Shown piece by piece: positions 35,200-43,739 of a stretch of 64,000 nt of DNA (position 1 is its first letter; each line of letters opens with the position of its first letter). The translations under genes and the position numbers were made by a program. Under the pieces are notes generated by a model that was given only the letters and a program-made list of their open reading frames with translations, searched no databases and had not been told where the DNA came from. Location of the stretch: NCBI GenBank assembly GCA_015232455.1, contig JADFZQ010000009.1:62001-126000 (forward strand), given 5' to 3'. The DNA comes from Desulfamplus sp. (GTDB taxonomy: Bacteria; Desulfobacterota; Desulfobacteria; Desulfobacterales; Desulfobacteraceae).

Positions 35200-37221
35200 C
35201 TAACCTTTTATATAAGCATTAAGCATAGAAGGAGATATTATTGTACCTATCTTTTCCTTTAATGATAACAACTCTGATTTTTCAGAATTTAGAATACTAA
35301 ACAATGTATCTGGTATCCCTTTTTCCTTTGAATAAGCCTCAATTTGAAGGTTTAACCTATTTACAATATTATCAACATAAAGTGAAAATTGCTTTTCATA
35401 AAGCTCAACAGAATACTCTTTATTTATGAGCTGGCTGAAAAGCTGTTTTAAGTCATCATACATTGGAATATATCCAATTGGCGTCTCAATCGCCTTGACT
35501 TCATTGTGTGTATAACGTTCAAGCCATGCAAGCCATACCTTTACATCACGTTTTTCACCAAGAAGTTTATTAGAATCGCCGCCTCTTGCTTTATGTGTTA
35601 AAAAATAGTTAAGACCTGCCATAACAGGCTTTTTATCAGTTGCAATTTTTGGATTTCCAAAAAACTTAAATTGAGCGTCCATGTAATCACCAAGAGAGCC
35701 GGGAATAAATGGTGCATTTGCCCAAGGTGCTCTTTTTACGCCGCTTACTCCAACTTCTGTTGCTGTTGCTGCTGAAACAATACAAGCACCAAGAACAACA
35801 CCCTGTTCAGAGTTTTTTGCAACCCAAACTGGAGGCATTGTGTCGCTGTCTCTGCCGCTGTAGGTAAAGATTCTTGTCTCAACACCTTTTGGATTTTCAG
35901 CTTCTATTGAATAATTGCCAAGAGCTGATGAAGCAATTGTGCATCTTGAGTTTGGGTGAGACATTGGAATTGGTTTGCCATCAGCATCAACCATACCTTT
36001 GTGCCATCTGCCTTGAAAATTTACACCGCTTTCAGGCGGCTCTTCGCCATTGCCAACCCAATGAGGAACAAGTTTGTCGTCAACAAGAACATTTGACCAG
36101 ATAACTTCAGCTCCAGGTTTTCTTAAATTCTCCATAAGCATTGGGTCGCCTTCCCAATTTACATCTTCAACAATGCCAAAAATTCCACACTCAGGATTAA
36201 CAGCCCTTATTGAGCCATCTTCTGCAATCCACATTTGTGCAAGATCATCTCCTACAAAGTGGCTGCCAGCCATTGCAGTTGTGGTTTTGCCGCACCCACT
36301 TGGAGCTGCACCAGCACACCATGTAATTCTACAATTACTTGATGGATCGTTTACTCTATCTTTTAAAGCACTGCCTTTTGGTCCGTTTATACCTGTAATG
36401 AACATGTGTTCAGCAACTTCTTCTCCGCACTTTTCGTAAACAGCCATATCAACCGCAAATCTATGGTTTCCTTTTTTAAGAAGTAGTGTGTTGCCAGCAT
36501 AAGTGCATTTAAAAGAGTAAGTAGTTTTATAGTGTCTATCCATCAACACCCGTGCATTTGGCAGGTCTTCTGGTCTATTTAAACCTTCGCTGTGGATATT
36601 TGTAAAAAAATGTCCTATTCTTGTAACTTCGCTATTAAATGAAGAGTATGCGTTTCGGTAAAGAATTTCAGCACTGTGGGCAACATAAGCAGAGCTTGTT
36701 ATCTCAATTGCTGGATTAGCACCTTTTGCCCCAACAGGTCCTCTCATGTAAAAGCCTACAATCATCACTTTGCCCTGCATTATTCCTTTAAAATTATCTT
36801 TTACCTCTTTAAGTGCAGTTTCACGATTCATACGTTTAGCAAGCGAGCTTACATCTTCAAAGTCATCAACAATATAAAAGGTTCTATCAACAATTCTGCC
36901 CTGTTCCTGACTTAAATCAAAATGAATAGTGTGGTTATCCATTGCTAATGGAGACTCTTCACCTTTTTTAAGGGCAAGTTCTTTTATAAACTTGCGATCT
37001 TCTTCATTTCCTCTGTTTATAAAAACTGATTCAGGCTCTGATATGGCAATTGCATTGGCTATCTTTCGTCTGACATCAATATTGGTAATGAGTTCAATTC
37101 TTGAGTACTGCTCATTATCCATATAGCGTCTAAAAATATCTTCTATCTCCTCTTTAGACTCAATATTTCCAAGTTTTTCTCCAATATCTGGCCCTGCTTT
37201 TTGTTCCACCGTATTCACCAT
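35200..37221 (-). CDS. pckG: Phosphoenolpyruvate carboxykinase (GTP)
   Basis: 673 residues, larger than the roughly 600 of common GTP-type enzymes, with the extra length mostly at the C-terminus. Active-site segments present: YVAHSAEILYRNAY, FITGINGPKG, WCAGAAPSGCGKTTTAMAG (P-loop with the reactive Cys), VGDDLAQMW (metal), and AKNSEQGVVLGACIVS; GDYMDAQFKFF and LNYFLTHKARGG fit the guanine-binding region. It interconverts oxaloacetate and PEP with GTP/GDP. It follows the acidic protein gene by 71 bases at the end of the ABC operon. The terminal 90 residues (helical, Lys/Glu-rich) are not assigned. Confidence 0.92.
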   Translation of the reverse strand: MVNTVEQKAGPDIGEKLGNIESKEEIEDIFRRYMDNEQYSRIELITNIDVRRKIANAIAISEPESVFINRGNEEDRKFIKELALKKGEESPLAMDNHTIHFDLSQEQGRIVDRTFYIVDDFEDVSSLAKRMNRETALKEVKDNFKGIMQGKVMIVGFYMRGPVGAKGANPAIEITSSAYVAHSAEILYRNAYSSFNSEVTRIGHFFTNIHSEGLNRPEDLPNARVLMDRHYKTTYSFKCTYAGNTLLLKKGNHRFAVDMAVYEKCGEEVAEHMFITGINGPKGSALKDRVNDPSSNCRITWCAGAAPSGCGKTTTAMAGSHFVGDDLAQMWIAEDGSIRAVNPECGIFGIVEDVNWEGDPMLMENLRKPGAEVIWSNVLVDDKLVPHWVGNGEEPPESGVNFQGRWHKGMVDADGKPIPMSHPNSRCTIASSALGNYSIEAENPKGVETRIFTYSGRDSDTMPPVWVAKNSEQGVVLGACIVSAATATEVGVSGVKRAPWANAPFIPGSLGDYMDAQFKFFGNPKIATDKKPVMAGLNYFLTHKARGGDSNKLLGEKRDVKVWLAWLERYTHNEVKAIETPIGYIPMYDDLKQLFSQLINKEYSVELYEKQFSLYVDNIVNRLNLQIEAYSKEKGIPDTLFSILNSEKSELLSLKEKIGTIISPSMLNAYIKG

Positions 37222-37292
37222 TTATATACTCATTCTTTTTTCAATAATCATCACGGTTCATAGAACTAATATGAGTTGTGATGATTGGCTAT

Positions 37293-37922
37293 TTATTTAT
37301 CTTGTGTTCTCCAAAAATCTCTGCTCTCTTTAAGAATATCCTCAATATCGTCAGAATGACTAAGCTGATTTAAGTCAGCTATAGGATCAAGCTCTTCTTC
37401 AGGTTCATTCAATTCATTTAAGTCAGCAATTGGATCAAGTTCACCCGCATCTTTCTCATCTTCGAGTTGGTCGAGTATATCTCCATCGCCGTCTCCAAGT
37501 ATATCTTCATCTTCAAGAGAAGTAATATCATCAATAATAAGTTCATCATCATCAAGTAGTGGATCATAAGATTTGATTTTAGTATGGTTATCTATCTTAT
37601 TATCTTCTGCATGTGTAGAGTCTATCTTATCTGGGGATATATTATATGGTTCTGGAATATAGTTGCCTTTTCTATCAAACATTATTGACATAGCTGTTTG
37701 CAGTTCAAAATCAACTCTAAATGCAATCTCTCCTTTATGGACAATAATCTCACCACCATTTACATCAAAAGATAAAGAGCTATCTTTATTAAGATCAAAA
37801 GAAGCTGACTTGATTCTTTGTATAAAAATTTCCTTAATAGTATCCCAATCAAGGTCATCTTTAATTGATTCTATCAAATCTCTTTCGCCTGATTTTATGA
37901 CATCTGGCTCTGTAACTTTCAA
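37293..37922 (-). CDS. Acidic protein of unknown function with internal repeat
   Basis: 209 residues starting at TTG 37922 behind AGAGGTG. The first 90 residues look folded (SASFDLNKDSSLSFDVNGGE, IAFRVDFELQTAMSIMFDRK); the remainder is extremely rich in Asp and Glu. Two copies of DPIADLN(E/Q)L appear about 20 residues apart near 160-195, and the protein ends ILKESRDFWRTQDK. No membrane segment or known domain is seen. It lies 57 bases downstream of the receiver-SBP gene and 71 upstream of pckG on the same strand. A docking or scaffold role for an acidic repeat tail is possible but unproven. Confidence 0.6.
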   Translation of the reverse strand: MKVTEPDVIKSGERDLIESIKDDLDWDTIKEIFIQRIKSASFDLNKDSSLSFDVNGGEIIVHKGEIAFRVDFELQTAMSIMFDRKGNYIPEPYNISPDKIDSTHAEDNKIDNHTKIKSYDPLLDDDELIIDDITSLEDEDILGDGDGDILDQLEDEKDAGELDPIADLNELNEPEEELDPIADLNQLSHSDDIEDILKESRDFWRTQDK

Positions 37923-37979
37923 CCTTCACCTCTTGAAATGAATGAAAATTTATCTAAATCATTAAAATAGCAACTTCAA

Positions 37980-39353
37980 TTAACCTTTAAGTACTTTATC
38001 AGCAAAAGATGTATTTACAAATTTTTCAAGATCGATCAATCTGCCAATCTCCATGACATCGTGCATATATTTTTGTATTACATCAAAATCTTCAATAACA
38101 GGATAAAGATCATCCATTTTAATTGCTAAAGGTTGGGAAAATACCTTTTCAAGAACTTTAGTGTTAAGCCCAAGCTGTCCGTCAGGATCAAGAAATTTAA
38201 CAGCAATTTCAGCAGCTCTTACCTTATCTTGCTCAACGTATTGTCCTGTCTCAATGAGTAAGTCAACAAACTCTTGAACAGCATCAGGGTATTTTTCAAT
38301 AAAATCTTTTTGCATAGCAACAATACAGCATGGATGTTTATCCCATCTTGTTGCAGATATAAATTCAAGATTGCCGATCTCTGTTGCAATTGCCTTTGTA
38401 GCAATTGGTTCAGCCACCATAAAACCTGCAACATCTTCATTTTCCTTCATAATGCCCGGCATCTTAATTGGTGGAACAACCTCAAATCTTACATTAATAG
38501 CCTTTTTACCCGGAACACCTGGTTTTAATCCAAGCTCTTTTAGAAATTGGTGTGCCAACATGTGATGAATTGACATTTTGTGCGGAATATCAACAACTTT
38601 GTATTTGTAGAAACTCTGTAGAGAGTCAAAGCGGGGATCATAGTGGCGACTTCTGACAAAGGTGCTGCCGTTTTTGTGGGCAAGAAGCACAAGTTGTATG
38701 GGCGAATCATAAGCAAAAAGGTCCATAGCAATCGGAGCAAGCACAAATGCACAGTCAATTTCACCTGTTTCAAGCCCCTCTTGTATAGGATTCCAACCTG
38801 GCTTACGATCTGTTTTTAGATCAAAGAATCTTGGTATAACCTGTCCAGACTCTATTCTATGTTTTAATGCACCAAGTGCAAGGTGATCTGTAATTTGAAT
38901 ATGGGCAACAGTAAGCTCAACTTTACCATCTACTACATTACGCTTTTTAGGTCCAGATACAGCCACAGCTTCAGGGGCAAACACCTTGTATATTGCATCT
39001 TTTATCTGGTTTGAATCAAATGGTTTTGGCACATGTCCATTACCCTTTGCTTCATAAATAGCGATCTGCTGCCCTTTATCTGCCTGTGCGGTTGCCATTA
39101 TGAATGGGATATTTTGGTAGGGTGGGGTCTTTCTTACCCATTGAAGAAACTCTAAGCCATCCATTCTTGGCATATTCCAGTCACTGATAATCAGATCTGG
39201 TGGTGATTCTTGAACCTTTTTAACACCATCGCTGCCATCTATAGCTACAACAATATTCTCAAACCCTGCTTTATTTAGCATCTGTTTGAACATAATGCGC
39301 ATAGTGCCTGAATCATCTGCTATCAGAATTTTCATTTTTGGATCAACTGCCAT
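37980..39353 (-). CDS. CheY-type receiver fused to a NrtA/TauA-like substrate-binding domain
   Basis: 457 residues starting at ATG 39353 with a good GGAG site. Residues 1-125 are an intact receiver: Asp13/Asp14 (ILIADDSGTMR), phospho-Asp58 (IISDWNMPRMDG), Thr88 (IMATAQ), Lys110 (HVPKPFD). After a short linker, about 138-457 is a periplasmic-binding-protein fold of the nitrate/taurine group: ITDHLALGALKHRIESGQ, GEIDCAFVLAPIAMD, PHKMSIHHMLAHQFLKELG, VAGFMVAEPIATKAI and KHPCCIVAMQKDF. There is no signal peptide, so the binding domain is cytoplasmic. It is the fifth gene of the ABC operon. This architecture implies that ligand binding and phosphorylation influence one another; no such function is known to me. 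Confidence 0.88.
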   Translation of the reverse strand: MAVDPKMKILIADDSGTMRIMFKQMLNKAGFENIVVAIDGSDGVKKVQESPPDLIISDWNMPRMDGLEFLQWVRKTPPYQNIPFIMATAQADKGQQIAIYEAKGNGHVPKPFDSNQIKDAIYKVFAPEAVAVSGPKKRNVVDGKVELTVAHIQITDHLALGALKHRIESGQVIPRFFDLKTDRKPGWNPIQEGLETGEIDCAFVLAPIAMDLFAYDSPIQLVLLAHKNGSTFVRSRHYDPRFDSLQSFYKYKVVDIPHKMSIHHMLAHQFLKELGLKPGVPGKKAINVRFEVVPPIKMPGIMKENEDVAGFMVAEPIATKAIATEIGNLEFISATRWDKHPCCIVAMQKDFIEKYPDAVQEFVDLLIETGQYVEQDKVRAAEIAVKFLDPDGQLGLNTKVLEKVFSQPLAIKMDDLYPVIEDFDVIQKYMHDVMEIGRLIDLEKFVNTSFADKVLKG

Positions 39354-39428
39354 AAAAACGCTCCTTAATTTTTATATCTTCAAAAATAGAACCATTTATA
39401 TTTTTCATGTTAGAAAAAATCACTTTTA

Positions 39429-40358
39429 TCACTCAATCCACGATTTTGTAAAAGCACTCTGAATTATCTGAAATATTTTATCTAAAGTAAAACCTAAAAT
39501 TCCAATCGCAACAATAATTGCCATAAGGGTGTCGTAAGCCATAGTGTCTCTTGCGTCATTTATCAGATAACCTAATCCACTTGCAACTCCTAAAAATTCT
39601 GCTGGAACAAGCACAATCCAAGCAACTCCTAATGCTAACCTAAGACTTGCCATAATACCCGGAAGAGACGCTGGAATTATAATAGTATAAAATATCTGAA
39701 AGTGGCTGGCTCCCTGATTCATAGCCATCTTTATCCAACTTGGATTCACATTTGCAGCTCCTGATGCTGTATTCAAAATAATGGGCCACACAGTTGCCAT
39801 TACAATAAGAAAATAAATTGCAGATTCAAAATCTGTAAATATAATCAACGCAATAGGCATCCATGCAAGAGGACTTATCATTCTTAGAAATTGAATTGGG
39901 GCGTAGGCAATATTTCTCAAAATTGGATAGTATCCTGTAACAAGACCTAAAGGTATTCCGATAAAAGCAGCAATAAGTATTCCAATAAATACTCTGCTCA
40001 TACTTGCCCATACAGACAAGTAAAATCTCTCTTGAAGCAGAAGTTTATAAAGAGCCTTAAATGTAGGAAAAGGGAGAAAAATATCTCCAGAGGAGATTGA
40101 AGGAACAAGTAAAAAAATCCACCCTGCTACAAACCATAGTAGTAAAAGAATCAATATCCCAAGCAGTTCAAAACGTATATCTGATGCTCTATATCTGAAA
40201 AAAGTGCCAAGACTTATCATCTTCTCTTTTTTTGAGATGCTGTTTATTTCACCATCTGATAATTTATAGCTCTTTTTCTCTTTTTTCTCAGATTTTGATA
40301 TGAGGTGTTTATCAACCAATTTCAATGACCTCTTCGCGAGAGAAAATATTAGGATCAA
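39429..40358 (-). CDS. ABC transporter permease, NrtB/SsuC/TauC type
   Basis: 309 residues from TTG 40358 (another TTG at 40319 is possible and would leave a shorter overlap with the upstream gene). About 50 polar residues precede the first membrane segment (FELLGILILLLLWFVAGWIF). Six membrane segments are visible, with the ATPase-contact loop AMNQGASHFQIFYTIIIP and ASLPGIMASLRLALGVAWI. With the ATPase at 41669 and the binding protein at 40312 it makes an importer for a small anion or organosulfur/nitrogen compound. The overlap with the binding-protein gene supports coupled translation. Confidence 0.9.
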   Translation of the reverse strand: MILIFSLAKRSLKLVDKHLISKSEKKEKKSYKLSDGEINSISKKEKMISLGTFFRYRASDIRFELLGILILLLLWFVAGWIFLLVPSISSGDIFLPFPTFKALYKLLLQERFYLSVWASMSRVFIGILIAAFIGIPLGLVTGYYPILRNIAYAPIQFLRMISPLAWMPIALIIFTDFESAIYFLIVMATVWPIILNTASGAANVNPSWIKMAMNQGASHFQIFYTIIIPASLPGIMASLRLALGVAWIVLVPAEFLGVASGLGYLINDARDTMAYDTLMAIIVAIGILGFTLDKIFQIIQSAFTKSWIE

Positions 40359-41676
40359 CTACATCTTTATTGTTAGAATCAAAAGTTCCGTAAACACTCA
40401 TATTTTTCATAGCTTTTTTAACAAAAGTGTCATCTACAAGCTCTGCTATTGCTAAATTTGGATCAATAGCAATATCTTTTAGAAATTTGGAATCTCCTTC
40501 AACTTTTGTTTTTGCCATCTGGTTAATAATAAACTTAGTTGCTGAAGGGTAAGGATATGGCTGAAAACCAATTCTCCCTATATTCCATTCTGGATGAATT
40601 ATAGGGCGAGGTGGTTCGCCCTCTAAATAATCTTTTAGATCATATTTGGTAAATACCCTCAAAAGCACATCTTCATTTACAGGAAGATAGCCATCTCCTT
40701 TATCTCGGCTTAAAATATTTGCGGCTTTTTCAGGATTTTTTGTGCACCACAGCTGTGCCCTTACAACAGCATTAATGGCTTTTTGAATCATAGCAGGTTG
40801 AGTTTTTATAAAGTTTTCATGGGAGACAACCACACAGCAAGGGTGATTTTTCCAAATATCACCTGTAAACCTCATGATTCTGCCCTTTATTTTCATCTCT
40901 GCAAGAGCGTTAAACGGCTCTGCTACAATAAATCCGTCCATTTTTTTACCAAGAAGTGCTGGAGGCATTTCAGGTGGCGGAAGAACAAAAAGATTTACCT
41001 CATCAGGTGCAATTACAGCACCTTGCGGTTTGATAACAGGCTTTAACCCTTTTGCCATTATTCCCATTTGAACCATGTAGTTGTGGGTAGAATACCATGA
41101 TGGAACAGCAATCTGTCTGCCTCCTAAATCGCCAAAACCTCTTATGTTTGAATCCCCACGAACAGTCAAAGCACTGCCATTTGTATGATCCCACGCAAGC
41201 ACTTTAACTGGAATTTTTTGCTTAAATCTCATCCAGATAGGTATTGGAAACATTAAATGGGTAAAGTTAAACTGACCTCCAATAAATGATTCTGATAACA
41301 CTGTCCACGATCTAACCATTACTGGCTTTGGAACAATTAGCCCCTCTTCTTTAAAAAAACCAAGACTATATGCAATTAAAAGTGGGGTTGCATCTGTTAT
41401 TGGAATATATCCAATTTTAAGCTCTTGCTCATTGTTGTTACTGGCATAAGCAGAAGAGGTGGTAAATGAAGTTGAAAATAAGCTATTTGATATTAGAGAA
41501 GAGCCAAAAGCTGCTCCAGCTCCAATGGTTATTGAAGCACTCTTTTTAAGGAATGATCTTCTGTCAAATAGATCAATAGTATTAATATCGTCATTAATTC
41601 TATTAAGAGCATCATCTCTATTGCTATTTTCATCAACACCATTAAAATCATTTTTCTCTTTTATATAATCACTCAT
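40312..41676 (-). CDS. Tat-exported ABC substrate-binding protein, NrtA/CmpA-like
   Basis: About 454 residues from ATG 41676, which has AGGAGA upstream; an in-frame ATG at 41694 lacks a site. After an unusually long polar leader of about 35 residues comes a twin-arginine signal, DRRSFLKKSASITIGAG. The mature part resembles nitrate/bicarbonate-type binding proteins (LKIGYIPITDATPLLIAYSL, GGRQIAVPSWYSTHNYMVQM, FIVAEPFNALAEMKIKGR, KNHPCCVVVSHENF). It would deliver substrate to the permease. The HPCC motif is shared with the receiver-fused module at 37980, so both may bind the same ligand. Ligand not determined. Confidence 0.9.
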   Translation of the reverse strand: MSDYIKEKNDFNGVDENSNRDDALNRINDDINTIDLFDRRSFLKKSASITIGAGAAFGSSLISNSLFSTSFTTSSAYASNNNEQELKIGYIPITDATPLLIAYSLGFFKEEGLIVPKPVMVRSWTVLSESFIGGQFNFTHLMFPIPIWMRFKQKIPVKVLAWDHTNGSALTVRGDSNIRGFGDLGGRQIAVPSWYSTHNYMVQMGIMAKGLKPVIKPQGAVIAPDEVNLFVLPPPEMPPALLGKKMDGFIVAEPFNALAEMKIKGRIMRFTGDIWKNHPCCVVVSHENFIKTQPAMIQKAINAVVRAQLWCTKNPEKAANILSRDKGDGYLPVNEDVLLRVFTKYDLKDYLEGEPPRPIIHPEWNIGRIGFQPYPYPSATKFIINQMAKTKVEGDSKFLKDIAIDPNLAIAELVDDTFVKKAMKNMSVYGTFDSNNKDVVDPNIFSREEVIEIG

Positions 41677-42502
41677 CAAATGCAATCTCCTCATTCATTT
41701 GGTTCATGGAAAAAAACTTTCTGCTGCCTACGTGTGCTTGCTTTAAATTTGCGAGTATTTCTGCACGATACTCCTTAAATGAAGGAAGATTTATATCTCG
41801 AGGATATGGATCATCAATATCATAAATTCCACTTACACAACCAGGATAACCACCAATCAGGATAATTTTATTACCAAGAAGTATTGCTTCGTTAATGTCA
41901 TGAGTTACGAAAACTGCTGTAAACTTTTCGCTTAACCAAATGTTTACAAGCTCTTCTTGTATATGGGCTTGAGTAAAAGTATCTAATGAGGCAAAAGGTT
42001 CATCAAGAAGAAGCATCTCAGCACGACCAACTAATGCTCTTGCAAGACAGACTCTTTGAGCCATTCCAAGCGAAAGAGAAACAGGTTTTGCATTTTCAAA
42101 TCCTGAAAGCCCCATCATTTCAATAAATTGATAGACTCTATAGTCAAGATTTTCAATATCTCCCCTTAGTTTACACCCATAAGCAACATTATCTTTTACA
42201 GTAAGCCAAGGGATCAATACTGGTTGTTGAAATAGCATAGAGCGAGATGGTTCAATTCCATTTACTTTATTTCCATCTACAAAAACCTCTCCTGATGTTG
42301 GTTTTTCAAGCCCTGCTAAAAGGTTTAACAAAGTCGTCTTTCCGCCACCAGATTCTCCAAGTATAACGACAAAATCACCGCTATTTACGGAAAAGGATAT
42401 ATTGTCTAATACAATATTTTCTCCGCCATCAAAACGAGGAAAAATTTTGGATACATTGCAAACGTCTATTTTCAATTTATTATGCCCCAGCCTCAAGTGC
42501 AA
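41669..42502 (-). CDS. ABC transporter ATP-binding protein, NrtD/SsuB/TauB type
   Basis: 277 residues. Walker A GESGGGKTTLLNLL, Q-loop FQQPVLIPWL, signature LSLGMAQRVCLARALV and Walker B MLLLDEPFASLD are present; the C-terminal part includes FVTHDINEAILLG. The listed start is TTG 42502, inside the end of the upstream gene; TTG 42475, just after that gene's stop and with GGGG upstream, is equally good. It overlaps the next gene by 8 bases at ATGAGTGA. It energises uptake through the 39429 permease. Confidence 0.93.
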   Translation of the reverse strand: MHLRLGHNKLKIDVCNVSKIFPRFDGGENIVLDNISFSVNSGDFVVILGESGGGKTTLLNLLAGLEKPTSGEVFVDGNKVNGIEPSRSMLFQQPVLIPWLTVKDNVAYGCKLRGDIENLDYRVYQFIEMMGLSGFENAKPVSLSLGMAQRVCLARALVGRAEMLLLDEPFASLDTFTQAHIQEELVNIWLSEKFTAVFVTHDINEAILLGNKIILIGGYPGCVSGIYDIDDPYPRDINLPSFKEYRAEILANLKQAHVGSRKFFSMNQMNEEIAFDE

Positions 42503-43427
42503 AACTTCTATCTACAAAATTATCCATATATATTATGTTTTTCATTATTCCCATATCATTAACCATGAAGCGATTAATAACTTCAAGTGATTTAATATCT
42601 GGCATAAGTGAGTTCGGTGTGTTTGGCAAAAAAGATGAGAACATAAACTCAAGAATCTCTCTATCTTGAAAACGTCTAAACTTATCAAAAAACTCTCTTG
42701 AAAGTCGATACAAATCAGTCGAACCTTTATATATAAAATGGCTTGAAGCTACCATAAGATGAATTATATCCATAAGATGTCTGCGATAATCCTTAATAAC
42801 ATAATCGTGTATAACTAAAACTGAGTTTGGGTGAGATGTCCAAATACGAGACGAAGGTAATATCACTTTACCCCAGTTATTTTTAATAACCATAGAACCA
42901 AAAGGTTCTTCTATAAAAACACCACCGATTTCGTTTGATTCATCATTATTTAACATTTCAGGAACGATAAACGGTGGAACAATTTCGATATATACATCTG
43001 GATCACTATCATTTTCAAGCCCTGCTTTCAATCTTGCTGAAGCCATTAGTCGATAAAAAAGAAGATTATGGACAGAAAGATAGTTAGATATAAGAACAGT
43101 TTTCCCTTTAAAATCTGTAAGTTTATTTATGTTTGCAGCTCTATTACCAATTATATATGCTCCGGGGCGGGAATCAAAAAGCACCAATTTCATCTCCATT
43201 CCAGAGTCAAAAAGAGCCATAGCTTCAGGAAGAGGAAGGAATGCTCCATGAAGATCACCATTGCAAAAGGCTTGTTTTATCTGACTCCAACTGCCAAAAG
43301 AGACTGCTGTCATAAGGTGATCAGTGTGTTTAAGAAGAGCTGCTCCAGAACCATCATAAGCAAATCCAAGCATCAGATGTTCAAGAATCCTTAAATGTCC
43401 TATCCTGATAAATGGGAGTCTATTCAA
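42480..43427 (-). CDS. Cytoplasmic substrate-binding-fold protein, paralogue of the ABC binding proteins
   Basis: 315 residues starting at TTG 43427, with AAGG 8 bases upstream and an in-frame stop two codons before it. The sequence begins directly in the fold (FIRIGHLRILEHLMLGFAYD) with no signal peptide or membrane segment. AFLPLPEAMALFDSG, FKGKTVLISNYLSVHNLLFY, GGVFIEEPFGSMVI and SHPNSVLVIHDYV align in order with the binding module of the receiver fusion, and both end with a similar (F/Y)V(D/N)xSFA stretch. It lacks the HPCC motif (SHPNS). It is the first gene of the ABC operon and may sense ligand inside the cell. A missed signal upstream is excluded by the stop codon. Confidence 0.8.
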   Translation of the reverse strand: MNRLPFIRIGHLRILEHLMLGFAYDGSGAALLKHTDHLMTAVSFGSWSQIKQAFCNGDLHGAFLPLPEAMALFDSGMEMKLVLFDSRPGAYIIGNRAANINKLTDFKGKTVLISNYLSVHNLLFYRLMASARLKAGLENDSDPDVYIEIVPPFIVPEMLNNDESNEIGGVFIEEPFGSMVIKNNWGKVILPSSRIWTSHPNSVLVIHDYVIKDYRRHLMDIIHLMVASSHFIYKGSTDLYRLSREFFDKFRRFQDREILEFMFSSFLPNTPNSLMPDIKSLEVINRFMVNDMGIMKNIIYMDNFVDRSFALEAGA

Positions 43428-43739
43428 TGCCTATACCTTATGAATAACTCTATTTTAATTAGTTTTTTAAGTTTATGCTTCTAAGCATTAGAGAATCTCA
43501 GCTATAAGAAAATTTTCATATCTTAATAGTTAAATTTTTAGCACAAGATTGAGTTTATGTGCAATATTTATAATCTAAGGCTTATCATTTATATTATAAA
43601 ATGCGATTCCATAATATCATGCTCTCGCATTAGCACCATTAATCACTTGAAATTGCACATTTAATATAATATTTTAAGTAAAATATCTGTAGGTTTAAGA
43701 TACATAGATAATATAAGGAACAAAAAGACAGATACATTA
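43428..43739. promoter_or_regulatory. Divergent intergenic region between the ABC operon and the CheD-like gene
   Basis: 312 bases, very AT-rich. It must contain the start signals for both the minus-strand ABC operon and the plus-strand CheD-like gene. I see no sigma-54 site, no palindromic operator and no family A/B/C repeat; GATTGAGTTTATGTGC at about 43549 is at most a degraded family A end. Several TATAAT-like strings exist but none has a convincing -35 partner. Confidence 0.4.

Noticed and set aside
36074-36439. 121-codon plus-strand ORF
   Set aside because: It is antisense to the conserved active-site region of PEP carboxykinase.
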